DNA of 57,451 nt from contig CDMY01000376.1 of the NCBI GenBank assembly GCA_001179505.1, positions 368,324-425,774 on the forward strand, read 5' to 3'. The stretch comes from Vitrella brassicaformis. Lineage: Eukaryota; Sar; Vitrellaceae. Below are positions 1-12,454 of this stretch, piece after piece (the first letter of the stretch is position 1; each line of letters starts with the position of its first letter). Under the pieces are notes generated by a model. That model worked only from the letters and a program-made list of their open reading frames with translations, made no database searches and had not been told where the DNA came from. The position numbers were made by a program, and so were the translations under genes.

Positions 1-3000
1 GGGGGGGGGGGGGGGGGGGCGAGAGGGAGAGGGTTTGTGTGTTTACATACCGCCATAGGTTCTGAAGACGAGAGTGTCTGGTTTGACGGGTCCCCATGGG
101 TTGTAGGCGAGGTCGGTGACGGCGCCCTTGTAGACGATGATGTCGTACACCTCGCCGTAGAAAAACGGCTCGGGCGGCTTCAACACGATGTCGCGCGTCT
201 GGTTGGATATTATGTACTTCTGGCGCATGCCCGCCTCGAAGTCAGGAATAATGGTGATGTTCTGCTTCGAGTGACGACCTGCAGTGAACCACACACATCC
301 AGCCATTATCCACACACGTGTGCACCCATATATATCATGCATACCGACCGGCAAAGACGATGGCTGCCCAGTGCCCCCAAGTGACAGGCTCGTCGAACCT
401 CATCACAATCTCAGTGTCGATGGGCACGTCCCGCGCACCGATGGCCGGCTTGATGTCGATGAGGGTGGGGGGCGTCTTGTCGGGCGCCTGGGCGCATTTC
501 ACGTGGACCCGCTGCTCGATGAAGCCCTTGTTGTAAAACTTGAGCCAGGAGCCAGACATGGGGCGGTCGGGCTCCTTGGACTTGGCCACCATGTCTGGAT
601 CGGCCAGAGCCAGCATCTGATCGGTCTCCAGGTTGTTGTCGATCAACCAGGTCGCACGCGCAGCTGATGCGATGCGATGCGATGCGAGAGGGACAAACAT
701 ACAAACATGACACACGAGAGAAGGGCGTTGGGTGTGGTGTGGGTGGGAGGAGGTTGTGTTGTGTGTTCGGCTTACTGTCTGATTTCTTTCGCCAGTAGAG
801 GAACAGATTGGCCCCCTCGCCACCCCGCCACGACGCCTTGCCGTTCTGCGGCTCGATGGACGTGTACAGGCCGTTCGCATTGCCGTTGGGCGTCAGAAAG
901 CCTAAACACACACACATACACACACACGCGCCCACACCCATGCGTGTCTGTCTCAGGTTGCTCCCGCCCGCCAGTCTGTGTGTCTCTCTGTGTACCTTAC
1001 TTACCGGTGACATAGATGAATGGGCATCCGGCGTCCTTTCGCAGGGAGAAGCGGTAGTTGACCCGACCGCCATTCCAGTTCCCCTGCAAGTCTTTGACGA
1101 TTCCCAGCTCGTACGCCACGAGGTAGTCGCCGGGCGGCAAGGACCTGATGCGCTGGTCGGGGATGACCGTCAGCTTCTGCCCGTCCAGCTTGACGTCGTA
1201 GTGCGCCCCCGAGGGCTTCCGTCCGATCATCATGTCGTACTGTTGCGACTGGTTGTTGGTGTTGATGAGAACGATGCGGCGGTAGTCCTCGGCGACCTCG
1301 ACGTTCTCGTTCCAGACCATGGTGATCTCCTTGAGCGGCGGGATGGCCACCGAGTTGTTGCGTGGGTAGGTCGACTCGACGAACGGGGGGTAGGTGTCCT
1401 TCTGGCACTCGCCGTCCACACAGAACTCGCCGTCAGCACACTCACTTGTCAGCACACACTCACCTGCACGAAGCCATGCATGCCGTGGATAAACAATACC
1501 GTCCGTGGTGTGGTGTGCCGTGGGGGATGGGATGATGGGATGTGGGGAGGGGTTGTGTAGCGTAGCGTACCGACAGAGAGGATGCCCAGGTCGGCGTCGA
1601 AGTCCTCCTCCTGGTTGCAGGGGATGCCGTCGCCGCCCAGGTCCTGACCGCTGCACCCGCACATCCGATTAGTACCTGCACACACACATGGGCGGGCGCA
1701 ATAAGAAAGAGCGATGGCGGAGACAGTGAGAGCATGAGCGCTTTTGTCTGTCTTGTCTTTTTTACCGACGATCATGTCAGTGCCGAGATTGATGTCGCAT
1801 GTGTTGTCCTTGTCGACGTCGAAGAGGCAGGGCAGGGCTTTGCTGTCGATGTAGTCGGGGTCGAGGGCGCGGTCGGCGCCGCACTCCTGAGACAGAGCCA
1901 GCGGGACCACCTTGAACACCTCGCGAGTTGCCTGCACACGACACACACATCAAGATGAGATGAGATGACGGTAGATTTGCGGGATGAGTGTGTGTGGGTA
2001 CAATACATTGGATGCGAGTGCGGCGATGGTGCACTGCTGGTCCATGACGCATTGGTAGGCGGTGATGCCCGCCTGTGCGGCCGTGACGAGGAACCCGCCG
2101 CAGTGCATCCCCGTGCAGTAGGCGAACAGCTTGTTGGTGCAGTGCTGGTTGTCTGTGCACTCCTGCACACCCAACATACCTGCAGCCACACACACACCAC
2201 ACACCATCCACACACCACCCAACCACAAACATATGCCCGAATGAATGAATGGACGTCAGAGGGATCTGACATTCAATGGCGTACGTGCTACGCACCTAGA
2301 GGGACTCTATAGTCTTCCGGTTCGTCGCAGGGTGTCTCTGATGGCCCGACATTCATCCCCGGGCAGCCGCACAGCCGCACGCCCTCTCGCTCGATGGAGG
2401 CGTTGCGCCGGAAGCCCACACCGAAGTTGACCTCACACCCGTCCGTATTGCCCGCCTCGCATGGATGCACATTCTGCTGGAACATCGAATCTGCGGACAT
2501 CACACAACACAACAACATCCGATCCGCCTGTGCTGTGCATGTCGCTCGCTGTGCCTGTCTGTCTGTCCGTCCTGTGCGTGGTTACATACATTTGCCAGGG
2601 AGGATGGCTCCCGCGCCGCACTGTGCGTGTGGGCTGATGGCGGCCACCACAAAGGTGTTGTCGATGCCGCTGCCGGGGAGGTCGTCCTTTGTCAGCTGGC
2701 AGAAGTAGCCCTCCACGCATATCTTCATCCGGCTGTCGGTCAGGTCCGGCTCGAGCCCGCGGCACCGCCCGTCAGTGCACACACCGAACCCCGAGAAGCA
2801 GTCCCCGTCCACCTGACACTTCCCCCCGGCCCCCAAGGCAGTGACATTGCCTGACTGAGTGGCGTTGGGCGGGCTCGCATTGCCGGCCGCCTGCAGCCGT
2901 CTCGCCACGTGCGTCGACGGCCTCCCAATGCCGCCCTCATACCCCATGTCGATCTGAATCATGTGGGAGGCGGGGTGGACGGTCAGCCTCCCCAGGGTGG

Positions 3001-4339
3001 AGGTGAAGTCCTCCGGGTCGGTGCAGTTGTTGACGTCTGCGCATCCGCAAAGGGTGGCCTCCATGGCGTCGGTCATGATGCCGAGATTGACGCGGCAGTT
3101 AGTCTCGTCCTCACTGCCGGACGCCAGACACGGCCAGGAGAGCACGTGGGCCGGGAGGGGGAGGGATGGGGGAGCGCCCGCGTCGAGGCCGGTGTCGGTG
3201 GTGAGGTTGAGGTGGTGCTGGCTGTGGGTGTTTGGGAGGACGAGGAAGCCCTCATTGCGCCAGCGGGCGGGCTCGATGGGCGCCAGGGGGGCGTGGACGG
3301 ACTCGGGCTCTTCCTGATGCACTATCAACCTGAGTCAGGAACCAGCGTCGCACACATGACAGACAGATCTCCTCACTCTCTTTGCATCCACTCATTCAAA
3401 CATTCCTTGAGCGTACCCCGGTGTGTCGGCTCTCCCGCAGACAGGCGTGACTTGATCAACGGCCCCATCCTCGCTCTCCTGCCCAGACTGGTGTATCATG
3501 AGGGTCACTCTGTACTTGGGCGTCACCTTCACCCCATCAATGTTGGTCAGGAAACACAGCGAGTGGCTCTCGCAGTAGAAGTGCGGCATCTTCTCCTCCA
3601 TGGAACCAGAAGAAGAATAGTAGGGGTCGACGACAGGCGTGAACCCCCGCATGGCCAGCTGCCCCAGGGGCACCGGGTAGTCGGCCGGCTCGCTGCAGGA
3701 CACGCCGTCCCCGCCCACGTCCACATTGGGGCAGCCGCACAGCCGATACACACGCATCTCCTCCACCACACCCAAGCTGTGTGGCACACAGCTCCTCTCG
3801 CTCGACGGCACACATGACGCCGCCCTCTCCTCACGATTGTCCACTCTCCCGCAAGACTGACTCGCGTCGGCCAGCAGCTGCACTCGGTGGGTCGCACCCC
3901 TGACGGACAGATCGAAGTGGCCGGGGAGGCGGGGGAGAGTGCACTCGGCCCCGACAGTGCACTCGTATCTTGGCTTGTCTGATCCAGCGAAGCCGGTGCA
4001 CTTGCCCTTGTAGCACGACCGCCCGTTGCCGCAGTCGGTGTCGTCCTCACATCCCCTCAGCTCAGAGAGGACGGTGTTGCGGCGCTCGCGGGCCCATGCA
4101 CCACGGGACGATGGCCCCTCAGCAAAGTCGGAGAGAGGGACGGTGATCACACGTTTCTGCACATGAAGCACAGCAGACAGGCAGACAGAGATCGCGTGTG
4201 TGCGTGCGCCCTGTGCGCCTGTCCATGTGTGTGCATCTACCAGGTGTCGAGATGTCGCCGCATCGGCGATGTTGGTGAGTGAGAGAGCGAGGGAGGCGAG
4301 GGAGACGACGACGCCCCAGAGCAGCCGGGGCGTCACCAT
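1..4339 (-). CDS. Large secreted Cys-rich repeat protein with SbsA-like Ig domains (3' end outside window)
   Basis: Begins with ATG at 4339 and a clear signal peptide (hydrophobic run about residues 7-26). Exons read on the minus strand: 4339-4241, 4156-3417, 3329-2590, 2490-2296, 2179-2007, 1931-1766, 1675-1571, 1463-1005, 901-776, 663-349, 278-51, then a donor leading out of the window. Phases agree throughout; about 1115 residues are visible. The first two thirds hold four copies of a Cys-rich unit: CxxDxxC-type short module, C-x5-C-x-[LI], an invariant C-G, C-x-[VI]-x-[LF]-G, [LM]CGC, then D[FY]-x4-LG. These are followed by two modules that resemble bacterial SbsA-type Ig-like domains (TPPxVxxxxP opening, exon 1463-1005 and exons 663-51). 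Between these lies a W/Y-rich stretch ending in a W-[LV]-I motif. Inference: an extracellular, cell-surface or wall protein. The Ig-like assignment is moderately sure; I recognise no family for the Cys unit. Confidence 0.8.
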
Positions 4340-4625
4340 TGTGCGTGCGATAGGTGGGCTAAGGCAGTCAGCGGCGCCTCGATGCGCCTCCCACCGTCAT
4401 CTCCGTTGACGCAGACAGGGTCTTGGCCAGGAGGCTCCCGTACAGCGACACTGTAACGCAACGCACGGCAGAAAGCAAGGCTGGTTTCCACTCCACCCTT
4501 GCTTGGCGATATCTGTGGGATTCAAGTGCCCATGCAGAGCAAAACTCCTGCTCGAAATGCCGTAACGCTTTTTTAAGCTCGCAGACGTGCGATTCGTCCT
4601 CGGCGCCCTCCAAGCAGATCTTGTA
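4340..4625. promoter_or_regulatory. Shared divergent promoter region (Cys-rich protein / FA hydroxylase)
   Basis: The 286 bp between the start codons of two genes running in opposite directions must hold both promoters and both 5' UTRs. No TATA box stands out. Boundaries are inferred only from the two ATGs. Confidence 0.5.
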
Positions 4626-5408
4626 ATGGCGTCGCCATCCAAGCAGCGTGGTGATGCTGATGCAAGCAGCTCGGAGGGATCCACTGCATCCACACAATCC
4701 GGCCACCAACACAACAGCAAGAAATCGCACGCGAGCATGATGAAGACCAACAGCAGCAGATGGCTGGCTACGCTGATGTACTGTGTGTCGGACGTCGTCC
4801 TGCAGATTGCGCTTGCCTATCTGCTCACGCAGATCTTTGGCCCTATGCTCCGTTGGGTCAACAAGGTGGACTTCCAGACCACGGCAGGATGGTTCGGCGC
4901 CATCTACAGCATCACGCTGGCTCACTCTCTCGCGCAATACTTCATCATCGCCACAGCTGTTGATCTTCTGGCCGATCACGTCTTCCCCGAGTCCATCCAG
5001 CTGGCCACACACAAGCGGCGCAAGCTGCTGGAGGAAGAGGCAAGGGGTGCTGCAAAACAACGATCGGGGCCGCCTTATGACTACGCAAACCGTGGCTACT
5101 TTGTCAACCACATGCTGTTCACCATGAGGTAGGTGGGCAGGCAACGAACGAGATCTGGGCCCCGGCCAAAGACAGTCCAGACAGACAGACAGACAGACAG
5201 ACAGACGTGTAGTCACATCATACCATTGATATGCAATCAATCAGGTGGTGTGCCCCCATTGCTTTGGGAGCGGTCGTGTGGATGCCGCAGCTGCTGATCG
5301 ACGAGAACCCTCCGCTGTGGCTCATCCCACTCAAGGTAAATGTGGTGACACACACACACACATGCCGTATGCACACACAGACATACACACACCTCACCTC
5401 TGTGGCTC

Positions 5409-5442
<34 letters not shown>

Positions 5443-6478
5443 GCCACCCCTTAAACCTCACCAGGTCCAATGCGGCCTAGTGGCTGGCGACCTGGTGTAC
5501 TACTGCATCCACATCTCTCAGCACAAATCGCGCACCCTCTATAAGTGGACCGATCACGGCTTCCACCACCAGTTCATCTACCCGTGGGCCAGCACCAGCA
5601 CATGGCTGGGGACTGTTGACCTGCTGCTCGCCGCCTTTGCCATTGGCGCCTGCAGCGTCTTGTGCACTCAGCTCGTCTTCGGCCGGTACACACGCACACA
5701 CGCTCGCTACTTGTGTGCTGGTGTGTGGCGGGAGAGTGGTGCTCATATTGGTCTATGTGTGGCTGTGTGTATGTCTGTGTGTCTGTGTGTGTGTTTGGGG
5801 GGGTTTGTGTATCTGTGGGTGCGGTGCAGGCTTTCTTTGTTTGAATACACGCTCGTCCTCAAGTAAGTGCAGTTGGTGCGTATGGACCGGTGGCAGGCAG
5901 GGAGGGAGGAGACAAGCATGTCATGTGTTCACTCACTCACGCATCTGTCTGTGTCATTCATCGTATTGCCGGTCGATGATATGATGTGTGGCTGTCAGTT
6001 ATGTGCACGAGATGAACTGTGTCGACCACAGCGGGTGCGAGTTCCCCTTCTGGAGGTACTCTACTCACTGTACAGATCAGATGTGTATACGGCTGGGGGA
6101 GTGGGTCCGACACCACACCCAAACAAACCGTGCATGGCATGTGTTCTCTGTTTCTTGGGTTGTCTGTCTATTGCTCATTCTTCATCCTATCCAGCGGCTG
6201 TCCGTTCTTCCCTCCGTTGGGCTACTTGTTTAACCTCGACAAGAGCATCGCCTTCCACGAAGGTCAGTCAGCTCGGCCGTACACGCAACCAACATGGTTG
6301 CAGACAGACCATAGACAGATATTTTTCTGTCTTCCGTCCGTGTCTGTTAGCGCATCACAACTTCAACTACTACTCATTTGGCCTGCTCGGTGTGGCAGAC
6401 CAGCTGTTCGGCACGGCCAAGTATCCACCCAACTACCACCACAGCTCAGACGGCAGTGTCCAGAACAAGGCAGCCTAG
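4626..6478 (+). CDS. Fatty acid hydroxylase / sterol desaturase superfamily membrane enzyme
   Basis: Exons 4626-5128, 5245-5335, 5465-5685, 5830-5862, 5999-6055, 6195-6262, 6351-6478; 366 aa. The ATG at 4626 has G at -3 and +4; the frame upstream offers only non-ATG codons. The protein has several hydrophobic segments and the di-iron histidine boxes of the superfamily: HISQH (HX3H), HGFHH (HX2HH) and HEAHH (HX2HH), with an extra HxxxxxxDH between them. The last box is split by the 6262/6351 intron, which supports the splice model. Family members hydroxylate or desaturate sterols or fatty acids in the ER membrane using cytochrome b5 electrons; the exact substrate cannot be read from the sequence. 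The N-terminal 40 residues are Ser/Gln/Lys-rich and low complexity. Introns carry (ACAG)n at about 5178-5205 and (GTCT)n at about 5409-5442. Confidence 0.85.
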
Positions 6479-7460
6479 ACGGACGGACGGACGGACGTGT
6501 GCACACGTCGACGGCTTAAGCCGTCCATGGCTGGCTACTGCCACAGAGAGGCGAAAGTCCGTTCGTCCGTCTACCTGTGGGTGGATGAGGGGAGCTGAGA
6601 AGGAATGTACAAGTGTGAGTGCGAGGCAGGGACGGGTGCGCGAGTGTACGTGTACTGTACAGCTGTGCACGTCAGTGAGTGAGTGAGTCACAGCTGTCAA
6701 GACGTGCACGGCGGGCGGGGCTGCGTTGGTTGGTGTGTTGAGTGGAGGGAGGGAGGGATAGATGGTTAGCTGGACAGACATATCCATCGCAGGCACTGCA
6801 TCAGTATCAGCGGTGTGTCGGCTCGGAAATCCGTGTGCCAGCCTAGCCATGTTTGTTCGTTCTTCTGTGTGTTTTGTGTGTCGAAGGTCAGTGTGTCGCT
6901 GTGAGCGCTTTTTTATCTGGGGTGGGTGAACACCACAACGCACGCAATGGAGACAGACGTATACGGAGAGTCGGTATTTTTGAATCAAGTCACACAAACG
7001 ACCGGCATCCATCCATCGCAACCAGAGCAATTCCACACCTACGGCACGCAGGCCGCGCAGCCAGGCAGACAGACATGCCACGCCATGCGTCGATTCGATG
7101 CATGGCATGGCCATCCGACAAGCAAGGCAACCAGCGCATTGCATTGCAACCAACCGCTCTAGTCACTTAGCCAGCACCAAACAGGTCATCCACCACCACA
7201 AAAGCGTGCTTACGTGTCTGTCTAGACTGCATGAGCCTATCTATGCATCTCGACAAACGCAATTAACGACAAGAAGGAACGATCGACCTACGGTCCATTC
7301 ATCATTTCTTAAATATGCACCACACGAAACACCATTGTACCACTCACTAACCTGGCTGGCCGTGTCCTCGAAAATTGCCATCTGTGCGTGCGTGCGTGCG
7401 AATCTGGCTGTCTGTGTCCGTCCGTCTGTCCGTCCGTCCACCCCTGTATCTATGTATGAG
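6479..7460. other. Convergent spacer, no gene seen
   Basis: Lies between the stop codons of two converging genes. It starts with a (GGAC)n run at 6478-6496 and contains GAGT and GGAG repeats. Reading frames here are low-complexity and lack splice-supported continuations. Presumably 3' UTR plus spacer. Confidence 0.6.
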
Positions 7461-8231
<771 letters not shown>

Positions 8232-8299
8232 CTATTTGCGAGCTCATGAGCCAGGGAGTAGCCAGGGAGGTAAGGTATCTTCGTCGCATCTGATCAACC
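8232..8299. promoter_or_regulatory. Very short (68 bp) divergent promoter (HINT / V-ATPase D)
   Basis: Only 68 bp separate the two opposing ATGs. Both 5' UTRs must be very short, or the transcripts overlap at their 5' ends. No recognisable core element was seen. Confidence 0.5.
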
Positions 8300-9881
8300 A
8301 TGGCGTCCTCGGAGCAGCGCCCCGTACCCAGCCGAATGTAAGAGCATTCCACAAGCATGAAAGATCAGCACCGACAGGGGGCGTGTGCGCATTGTGTGTG
8401 TCAGGACGCTTCAAACGATGAAGGGCAAGAAGGTGGGTGCGTCCAAGGGCCACAGCCTGCTCAAGAAGAAAAGCGACGCCCTCACCGTCAGATTCAGACA
8501 AATGCTCAAGACCATCGTCGAGGTAGGTGCGGTGCGCACGGCAGCCAGTCACCAGCCAGCCAGCCACACAACCGCACAGATCAGCCAGAGGCCGGCAGGC
8601 CGGCAGGCAGCATCAAAGACAGCCGATTCATCTCTGTGCATCTGGGTGTCTGTCTGTGTGTGTCCACGTGTGTGTGTGTGTATGTGCGCATCAGACGAAG
8701 AAGGCCATGGGCGAAGAGATGAAGACGGCGGCCTTCTCACTCGCCAAGGCCGAGTGGGCCGCTGGCAACTTCAAGGGACAAGTCAGTGTTTTAGGACAGG
8801 ACAAGACAGGACAACAACAGGGATGCTGCAGACCTGTCTGTGTTGATGTGTGTCCACTCCACCAGGTAGTTGAGTCGGTGCGTCGCCCGGCCATCACTCT
8901 CAAGGTGACGGCCGACAACGTGGCGGGCGTGCGGCTCCCCATCTTCACACTGCAGCGAAACGAAAGCCTCGAAAGTCAGTCAATCTGCACACACGGGGAG
9001 GGAGGGAAGATACATAGATAGCTGCGTGCGACAAATGGCATGTATTGGTGTGTCCAATGCATTGGAATGTGTCTGTCTGCAGCGGTTGGTAATTTGGGTG
9101 TTGCGAGTGGAGGTCAAGTGATCATGGCGGCCAAGGAGAGCTACTTCAAGGCACTCGAGGCACTCATACGACTCGCATCACTCCAGGTCAATCACACACA
9201 CACACACACACTCACACACGCACGCACCGACAGATGCATGACCGGCCAGCCACACCTCTGTGTGTGTATGTGTGTGTGTGTGTGTGTGCAGACGGCTTTC
9301 TTTACGTTGGATGAGGCCATCAAGATTACCAACCGACGCGTCAATGCACTCGAAAGCGTAAGCAACACACGGGGCGGGGCGGGGCGAGCCCACACAAACC
9401 CGGACCAGCCGGCAGCAGCCCGACCCGACGGCTGGTCTGCACTGCAAGTATCTCTCTATGCATGCTATGTGTGTCTGTTCAGGTTGTGATTCCCAGGATC
9501 GAAGGCGACATCAGCCACATAATCACCGAGCTGGACGAGCAGGAGAGAGAGGAATTCATCCGGTAGGTATCCTTCCTGCTCGGCGCCGCCACACATCATT
9601 TCACACATGCCACACCACAGTCATGAAGACCTTTGTGTGTGTGTGTGTGTGTGTGCGTCAGTTTGAAGAAGGTGCAGGCCAAGAAGCAGGAGCGCGCCGC
9701 CGCCGCAGAGGCAGATGAACTCGGCGAGGCCGGAGGAGAGGGTCAGACAGCTTGACAGCCACCTGTCAAGAGGCGTCATGCGTATGTGCATGGTATGGTT
9801 CGTGTGGTCACGTGTCTGTGGTGTGTGCTGTGCGCAGGTGGTGCGATATTCGAGGACGAAGACGACGACGTTGTATTCTAG
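8300..9881 (+). CDS. V-type H+-ATPase subunit D (V1 central stalk)
   Basis: Nine exons: 8300-8337, 8405-8522, 8695-8781, 8866-8974, 9083-9186, 9292-9357, 9483-9562, 9662-9741, 9838-9881; 241 aa, close to the usual ~247. Splicing exon 1 to exon 2 restores the family start signature PSRMTLQTMKGKK, followed by GHSLLKKKSDALTVRFR. The remaining sequence fits the long coiled coils of the rotor: a helix ending in LKTIVE and a C-terminal helix with ITNRRVNALE and VIPRIEGDI. The C-terminus is acidic (FEDEDDDVVF), as in many homologues. Subunit D forms the rotating shaft linking ATP hydrolysis in V1 to the membrane ring. The identification is firm; the last short exon is the least certain boundary. Confidence 0.95.
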
Positions 9882-11064
9882 AACCGACAGACAGATTGAC
9901 AGACAAGACAGGAGGGAGGGGAGGGGGGCACCGCACCCATAGATAGCTAGCTACACAAATCGGCGGGCAGGGCAGGCGAGGGTCTCATCTCATCGGGTGT
10001 GGTGTAGGTGGTGCTTCGCTAGGCGCTTTCTTCCATCATGACATGACATGACGTGCCTGCCTGCCTGCCTGGAGTGAGTGAGTGACTGAGTTGCGTTTTT
10101 CGTCGCTGGTTTTGACCGACCGATGCGTAGACAGACAGACCGCACCTACCGTACGTGTGTTGTGAGTGACATGAGCCGCCCCTGGTCGGTCCGTCCGCCC
10201 AGTCTTTCTCTGGCTGTCTCACTCACACACACGTGTGGGTGTTCAATTGACAGACATGCATAGCCAGCCATAACACACGCACTGACCGACCTGATATCAC
10301 CATCCCTCCCTCCGTTGTTCACTTCACTCACGTCAAAATGAATGGCTTGCCTGTCCTGTCCTGTCTGCGCATATCACCTCACCCACCGTACGTACCAAGG
10401 TCACTCCACTCGCGGCACCTTGACAAAAACGGGCACACCACACCACACCCGAAGTGTGCCACATGACACGCACCAAAAAGACGACACAAATTGCAGCCTG
10501 CCTGCTCCAAGCGTCACCGGAGCATCGTCGTAATTCAGACCCTCACCCATCCCCCCCCATCCCTGCTATCGACACGTGGGGGCTGTGCTGCTGACGCAGG
10601 CAGGACACTATGAGTGCGGCCAGGCAGGCAGGCAGGCAGGCAGTCGGTCTGTCTGTCTGTCTGCCTGTCTGTCTGCCTGTCTGTCTGTCTGTCTGCCCCC
10701 CTGTCTGTTTCAGTCAGCAACAGGCGGCCATCATCCGTCCTCCCCTCCGCCCCACCCATGGCATGCCCCACCCCACACCAAACGACACCCACTGACAAAA
10801 GTGGCCATCAGCACGGCACGCACCATGGGTTAGAAAGGAGGGATGGGATATATATATAAGGATGAACCATCGATGCATTCCATCTGTATGGCTGGCGTGG
10901 TCACCAGGCAGGGGCTAGTCACGGCAGCACGCTCGCCGGGCTGGGGAGCCTGAGCGCTAGCGTCACCGCACCGCTGGAGACTACCCAACCACACAAACCA
11001 GATGAATTCGTTAACCATCACGAAAGAGGCAGCAGCATTGGGACACCGTCAGTTCCCAGGTCAG
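9882..11064. other. Convergent spacer with microsatellites, no gene seen
   Basis: About 1.2 kb between converging genes. It contains TGCC, GAGT and GACA repeats and the dense block at 10617-10695. Open frames here are repeat-driven (for example Cys/Val/Leu strings) and rejected as coding. Confidence 0.6.
10617..10695. repeat. Compound tetranucleotide microsatellite (CAGG)n / (GTCT, GCCT)n
   Basis: Starts with about six CAGG units, then switches to GTCT interrupted by GCCT. All units have period 4 and are related by single-base changes, consistent with replication slippage. Confidence 0.9.
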
Positions 11065-12261
11065 TCAGAAGGAGAAAACGGGGTACTTGGGTCGTCGGCT
11101 GGTGGGGTTGAGGAAGTTCCAGAAGCACCAGGTCATGATGGGCATTGCGATGTAGTTGTTGAGCACCAGCGCCAGCGTCAGGTTGACCAGTATGTGCAGC
11201 GGGGTGTTGTCCCAGTGAGCGTGGAGCGGCCCGATAAACATGCCCACCAGCACTACTATCGGGTACAGCCCCAAAAACGACACCAGAATCGTCTTCCACC
11301 TGCATGTGATGTGTCCACACACACCAATCCGACCCAAGTTTCTCGTGTTGCGCCTCCTTCCCTCTCTCTGGCTGAGCTGACCTGGGTGTGGATTTGGGTG
11401 CCATGATGGGGAAGACGAACCAGTCCTCGTGCGACACCTCCACAGTCTCTGACTCGCAGTACTGACGCACCACCTCAAGGAAGGCACGCAGCTCCTCTGA
11501 CTCCTCCCAACTGAAGCAATCAATAAACGGACGGGATGGGTGGGCGGATGGGTGGTCAGGTGAGGTGAATGAATGGATGGACACGCAGGCAGGACGTGCA
11601 CTGCACTGCACTGCACTGCACTGCAACGCCTGGTTGACATGCTCTGCTGTGCTGTGCCTACACTTTGAAGGCCTGAAGGCCCTGAAACTTGATGATGATG
11701 ACGTACTCGGGCTGGCCGGTCGTGTGTGGACACACCACAGTGAAACCTGACACACACACACACACACGCACACGCGCCTCATTGGGGAATGAGTGTGCTG
11801 CCGGCTTGCCGCTGCGCATCGGACACACCTGCGTATCCTGGGAATCGTGACATAGTGTGCCTGCAGTCGATGAGGGCCCGCCTGAACTGCTGCTCCCATC
11901 CTGGTTTGACCACTCGCGAGATCACCTTGGTCACCAATCCCTCGTAAGCATCCTGCAGACAGACACACAAGGCAAACAAACACGACAACCAGTGACATGC
12001 TCCGCCTGCCCTGCTGTCTCCTGTATCTTCACCCCATGACTGCAGACAACGTCTTCTTACCTTTGACACGAAGTCCTCCTTCACTGTCAACTGCTGAAGG
12101 TCGCCGTCTTGGCTCTCTTTTGACTCGTTCTCGCCAGAGGTGTCATCGTGCGGTGTGGTGCTGCCAGTGGGTGCTATCTTCCGGCCTCCCAGCGCCGGAG
12201 AGCTCGGTTGAGTCGACTCCGACCTCACGTCGATTGGTTTCTTCGCAAGTGAAGCACCCAT
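11065..12261 (-). CDS. ABM (antibiotic biosynthesis monooxygenase) fold membrane protein
   Basis: Five exons: 12261-12061, 11952-11829, 11746-11662, 11510-11382, 11299-11065; 257 aa, all phases consistent. The first ~65 residues are polar and low complexity. Residues about 68-175 form an ABM-like ferredoxin fold: a KPGWEQQFRRAL helix, then SRFPGYAGFTVV, then a YVIIIKF strand. Two predicted transmembrane helices follow (around FLGLYPIVVLVGMFIGP and HILVNLTLALVLNNY). This is the layout of bacterial membrane-anchored ABM proteins of unknown physiological role. A precise function is not known. Its divergent neighbour is PCF11, with no obvious functional link. Confidence 0.75.
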
Positions 12262-12454
12262 TCTTAGTCACCAGACTTCCGCTCGGCGATGCCTTCGACA
12301 ACCACGCTTTTCCTTTCACCCTGCCCGACCTCTCACCAGCGAGCTTGAGCTCGCAAGAGTTTTGTCGCTTGGCGCTTTCGCTGGCGCCTTTTGGCGGGGT
12401 TTCACAGCGGCTGCCGTCGCCGGCTGTTCTGTTGATTGATTCACAGTATCAGTT
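12262..12454. promoter_or_regulatory. Shared divergent promoter region (ABM protein / PCF11-like)
   Basis: 193 bp between opposing ATGs. It contains short inverted GAGCTTGAGCTC and several GGCGCTTT-like pieces, but no element I can name. Function is inferred from position only. Confidence 0.45.

Noticed and set aside
1-20. Run of about 20 G at the left edge
   Set aside because: Most likely an assembly or sequencing edge artefact; it lies inside an intron of the first gene and has no repeat partner.
10617-10695. CRISPR-like or direct-repeat array
   Set aside because: The period is 4 bp with no spacers; a simple microsatellite.
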